Shown: piece by piece, positions 28,549 to 30,358 of the stretch
Numbering within the stretch: the stretch's first letter is position 1
Layout of the letters: the number at the start of each line of letters is the position of its first letter
Virus record (IMG/VR): IMGVR_UViG_3300006752_000136
Coordinates: 1 to 30,358 of that record
Reading direction: 5' to 3' (one strand)
Source: a virus
Length of the DNA: 30,358 bases
Position numbers and translations under genes: made by a program
The notes under the pieces: generated by a model
What the model was told of the DNA's origin: nothing
Databases searched by the model: none
What the model saw: the letters and a program-made list of their open reading frames with translations, nothing else

Positions 28549-29459
28549 GCCATAACAAAGTAAAACTTAGCGACATTATCAGGGACTTCATCATTACTTC
28601 TGATGGGGATGACTATGCAAACAATGTTTCAGACAGCGCACTGAGAAACTTTGCGCTCAGAGGTATAAGGGAGATTGGTTTTGACCTCGGCAAGAAGATC
28701 AAGTCTTTGAAGCTTAGCGTCAACTCAAGCAACAATACTGTTTCATTGCCAGACGATTATGTTGACATGGTAAAGCTTGGTGTTGTCGGAGGAGATGGTG
28801 TTGTGTACGTTTTCGGTCAGAATAAGAACTTGAATATGTCTCGCAGGATGCAGACATCTACTGATACCAAGACTGATGATAGTGGAAAGTACGGGGGGAC
28901 TCTGCCTGACGGCGTGACAGACGTAGACCTTACTGGTACTCTATCCGACGTGTTTGACGGTGATCCACTGAACATCGAAGGAAACTCTATCGGGGACAGG
29001 GTTGATGACAAGACTGCGACTGCTGGTGCGGGTATCAATCAAGACGCAGGAGATAGAGACTTTTACATCTTTGAAAACTACCTCTACGACGGTGGGCTTG
29101 GAAGACTCTACGGTGTCGGCGGTGGTCACCTCCACGGGGAGTACAGAATCAACCTCGACCAAAATAGAATCGAGATTGACACAGATAGCGCATATACCGA
29201 AGTGGTTATGGAGTACGTGGCTGACGAAGCCCGTGCGAGCGATCCTGAGGTCCATGTGTACGTTGAAGAGGCTCTGAGGTCATACATCTACTACAAGATC
29301 ATTGAGCGCAAATCTAGCGTCCCCATGGGGGAGAAGCAGAGAGCCAGATCTGAATACTACAACGAGAGAAGAAAAGCTAACGCTCGCCTCAGCGGATTCA
29401 CAAAAGAAGAGGCCTTGAAGACTATTCGCAAGAACTTTAAGCAAGCACCTAAGTACTGA
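28545..29459 (+). CDS. Head-to-tail adaptor-like protein, 304 aa
   Basis: A 304-aa protein. N-terminal helices DYANNVSDSALRNFALRGIREIGFDL (about 23-48), a beta part (LPDDYVDMVKLGVVGGDGVVYVF), a variable middle with Gly-rich loops, and C-terminal helices VHVYVEEALRSYIYYKIIERKSSVPMG and ARSEYYNERRKANARL. This order fits podoviral adaptor or tail tubular protein A-type connectors that bind under the portal. It overlaps the next start (TGATG) and lies upstream of a nozzle-like gene, as in podoviruses. Confidence 0.7.
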   Translation: MSHNKVKLSDIIRDFIITSDGDDYANNVSDSALRNFALRGIREIGFDLGKKIKSLKLSVNSSNNTVSLPDDYVDMVKLGVVGGDGVVYVFGQNKNLNMSRRMQTSTDTKTDDSGKYGGTLPDGVTDVDLTGTLSDVFDGDPLNIEGNSIGDRVDDKTATAGAGINQDAGDRDFYIFENYLYDGGLGRLYGVGGGHLHGEYRINLDQNRIEIDTDSAYTEVVMEYVADEARASDPEVHVYVEEALRSYIYYKIIERKSSVPMGEKQRARSEYYNERRKANARLSGFTKEEALKTIRKNFKQAPKY

Positions 29460-30358
29460 TGGCAATAAATAAAATTACACCCCGTGCTCTTAATAAGTCC
29501 ACGGACTATAAACTTGTACCTGCTACTGCATTTATCGATGCAGTAAACGTTGTACTGAGCGAAGACGAGTCTAGCGGCTCAGGTGATGACGGGGGTGATA
29601 ACGGTGTAATAAAGAACGTAAAGGGTAATAGCCCAATCTCATTTCACAGAGCTGATGATGCTATCGCTCCTGGTGAATACAAGGTAATCGGGACAACGGT
29701 TGACAGGAAGCTCAAGCTGGTCTTTATCTATGTGTTTCACGAGAACGCAGCTGAGTCTGGTGTTTGGGTGTACGACAAGGAAGGGGTTTTGTCGCTTCCA
29801 ACAAAGTTGGGGATTTATCAAGGTCTTATTTCAGATGACCCTTCTGCTAAGAACAAACTCAAGTGCGTAGTTAAGGGTAGCTTTTTCCATTTCGATCAGA
29901 ACTCTGTTGTTCAAGGTAATATCGTATATGGAAATGCTCAGAACATTCCGACACAAGTGTATGACTCTATCATAGGAGAGGCTGGATTTGTGTCAGTAAC
30001 CACGTCAGAAAGAGACATCTTTGAAAAGAACATTCATCTTTACTTCACAGACAATGTGAACGAGCCAAAGAAGATCGATGTTACTGCAAGTTTGTTTTCA
30101 AGGGTAATCATGCTTAACGCATCCAATCCAAGAGGGAGATTTGCTTCCTCAAATGGAGGTTTGTTTGCTTTCCCAGATCCAGCCATCCCTAAGTCTGTGG
30201 AGATGTATTCTCACGCATGTAAGCCAGTACCTCTTCAGAGGCCTACGTTTACATGGGATCGAGACGAGGGGAACAACACGAATAACTTTGAGTACAGCGA
30301 AGGATTTAAGTTCGCATATCAGCTGGTTTTCAACGACGGAAGTGTATCTACAATTTCA
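29459..30358 (+). CDS. Tail nozzle / tail tubular protein B-like, incomplete at window end
   Basis: The first 300 codons; the gene continues past the window. It begins MAINKITPRALNKSTDYKLV, then VPATAFIDAVNVVLSED, a KNVKGNSPISFH segment, IGTTVDRKLKLVFIYVFHEN, VWVYDKEG, GSFFHFDQNSVVQGNIVYGN and IHLYFTDNVNEPKKIDV. The blade-like repeats and the YFTDNxNEPKKIDV motif are typical of the large podoviral protein that forms the nozzle (stabilisation) part of a short tail. It is the best evidence in the window for a short tail. Confidence 0.75.
   Translation, partial: MAINKITPRALNKSTDYKLVPATAFIDAVNVVLSEDESSGSGDDGGDNGVIKNVKGNSPISFHRADDAIAPGEYKVIGTTVDRKLKLVFIYVFHENAAESGVWVYDKEGVLSLPTKLGIYQGLISDDPSAKNKLKCVVKGSFFHFDQNSVVQGNIVYGNAQNIPTQVYDSIIGEAGFVSVTTSERDIFEKNIHLYFTDNVNEPKKIDVTASLFSRVIMLNASNPRGRFASSNGGLFAFPDPAIPKSVEMYSHACKPVPLQRPTFTWDRDEGNNTNNFEYSEGFKFAYQLVFNDGSVSTIS

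Overview
The window is a contiguous piece of a tailed-phage (Caudoviricetes) genome whose host is very probably a member of the Bacteroidota, perhaps a marine flavobacterium. The host call rests on the promoters: at least eight sites read TAnnTTTGC (seven of them TATATTTGC), the Bacteroidota -7 element, and most genes have an A-rich leader instead of a Shine-Dalgarno sequence. The phage call rests on a large terminase, portal, scaffold-like protein, major capsid protein candidate, connector-like proteins, collagen-type fibre and M15 endolysin. The two connector-like genes followed by a nozzle-like gene suggest a short-tailed (podovirus) particle. A 706-aa TerL, 812-aa portal and 473-aa capsid protein are compatible with Cellulophaga-type or crAss-like podophages, but I cannot place it further.

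Layout. (1) 1-1331: a leftward operon of six small unknown genes, with a tRNA-like structure between two of them. (2) 1332-2419: 1.1 kb with no convincing gene, the divergence point between leftward and rightward transcription. (3) 2420-9153: a short gene, a 1097-aa polyvalent virion protein, a small beta-rich protein, a GG-motif protein, two small basic proteins, the M15 endolysin, an arabinofuranosidase-B-like adhesin and a small acidic protein, closed by a terminator. (4) 9154-9576: one leftward winged-helix gene, starting 4 bp from the rightward gene at 9581. (5) 9581-12448: small genes, a tandem GroES-like co-chaperonin, a coiled-coil protein, a tRNA-like element, a small basic protein, an HExxH protein, a small lipoprotein and tRNA-Arg(UCU). 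(6) 12460-19582: TerL, portal, BppU-like protein, collagen-like fibre and a small appended protein. (7) 19596-20988: five consecutive Lys/Arg-rich small proteins. (8) 21023-25598: two paralogous small beta proteins, a further virion protein, scaffold, major capsid protein and one more virion protein. (9) 25674-30358: a lectin-like protein, a widespread-type phage protein with an AT-hook-like N-terminus, two connector-like proteins and the start of a tail-nozzle-like protein that runs off the window.

Expression. The rightward genes form short transcription modules. Five promoters lie exactly 4 nt before an ATG (2571, 5877, 11344, 19596, 27814), so those mRNAs are probably leaderless; three more sit 16-22 nt upstream (14615, 21023, 25674). 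Two modules are separated by a strong hairpin terminator followed within a few bases by the next promoter. Most other genes are coupled by ATGA or TAATG overlaps.

The more unusual points are the leaderless-promoter architecture, a double-domain co-chaperonin, two tRNA-like structures that do not fold as normal tRNAs, a GG-containing motif recurring near the ends of unrelated proteins, and a divergent winged-helix switch whose promoters appear to lie inside each other's genes. Functional names come from motif and family recall, not from database searches.
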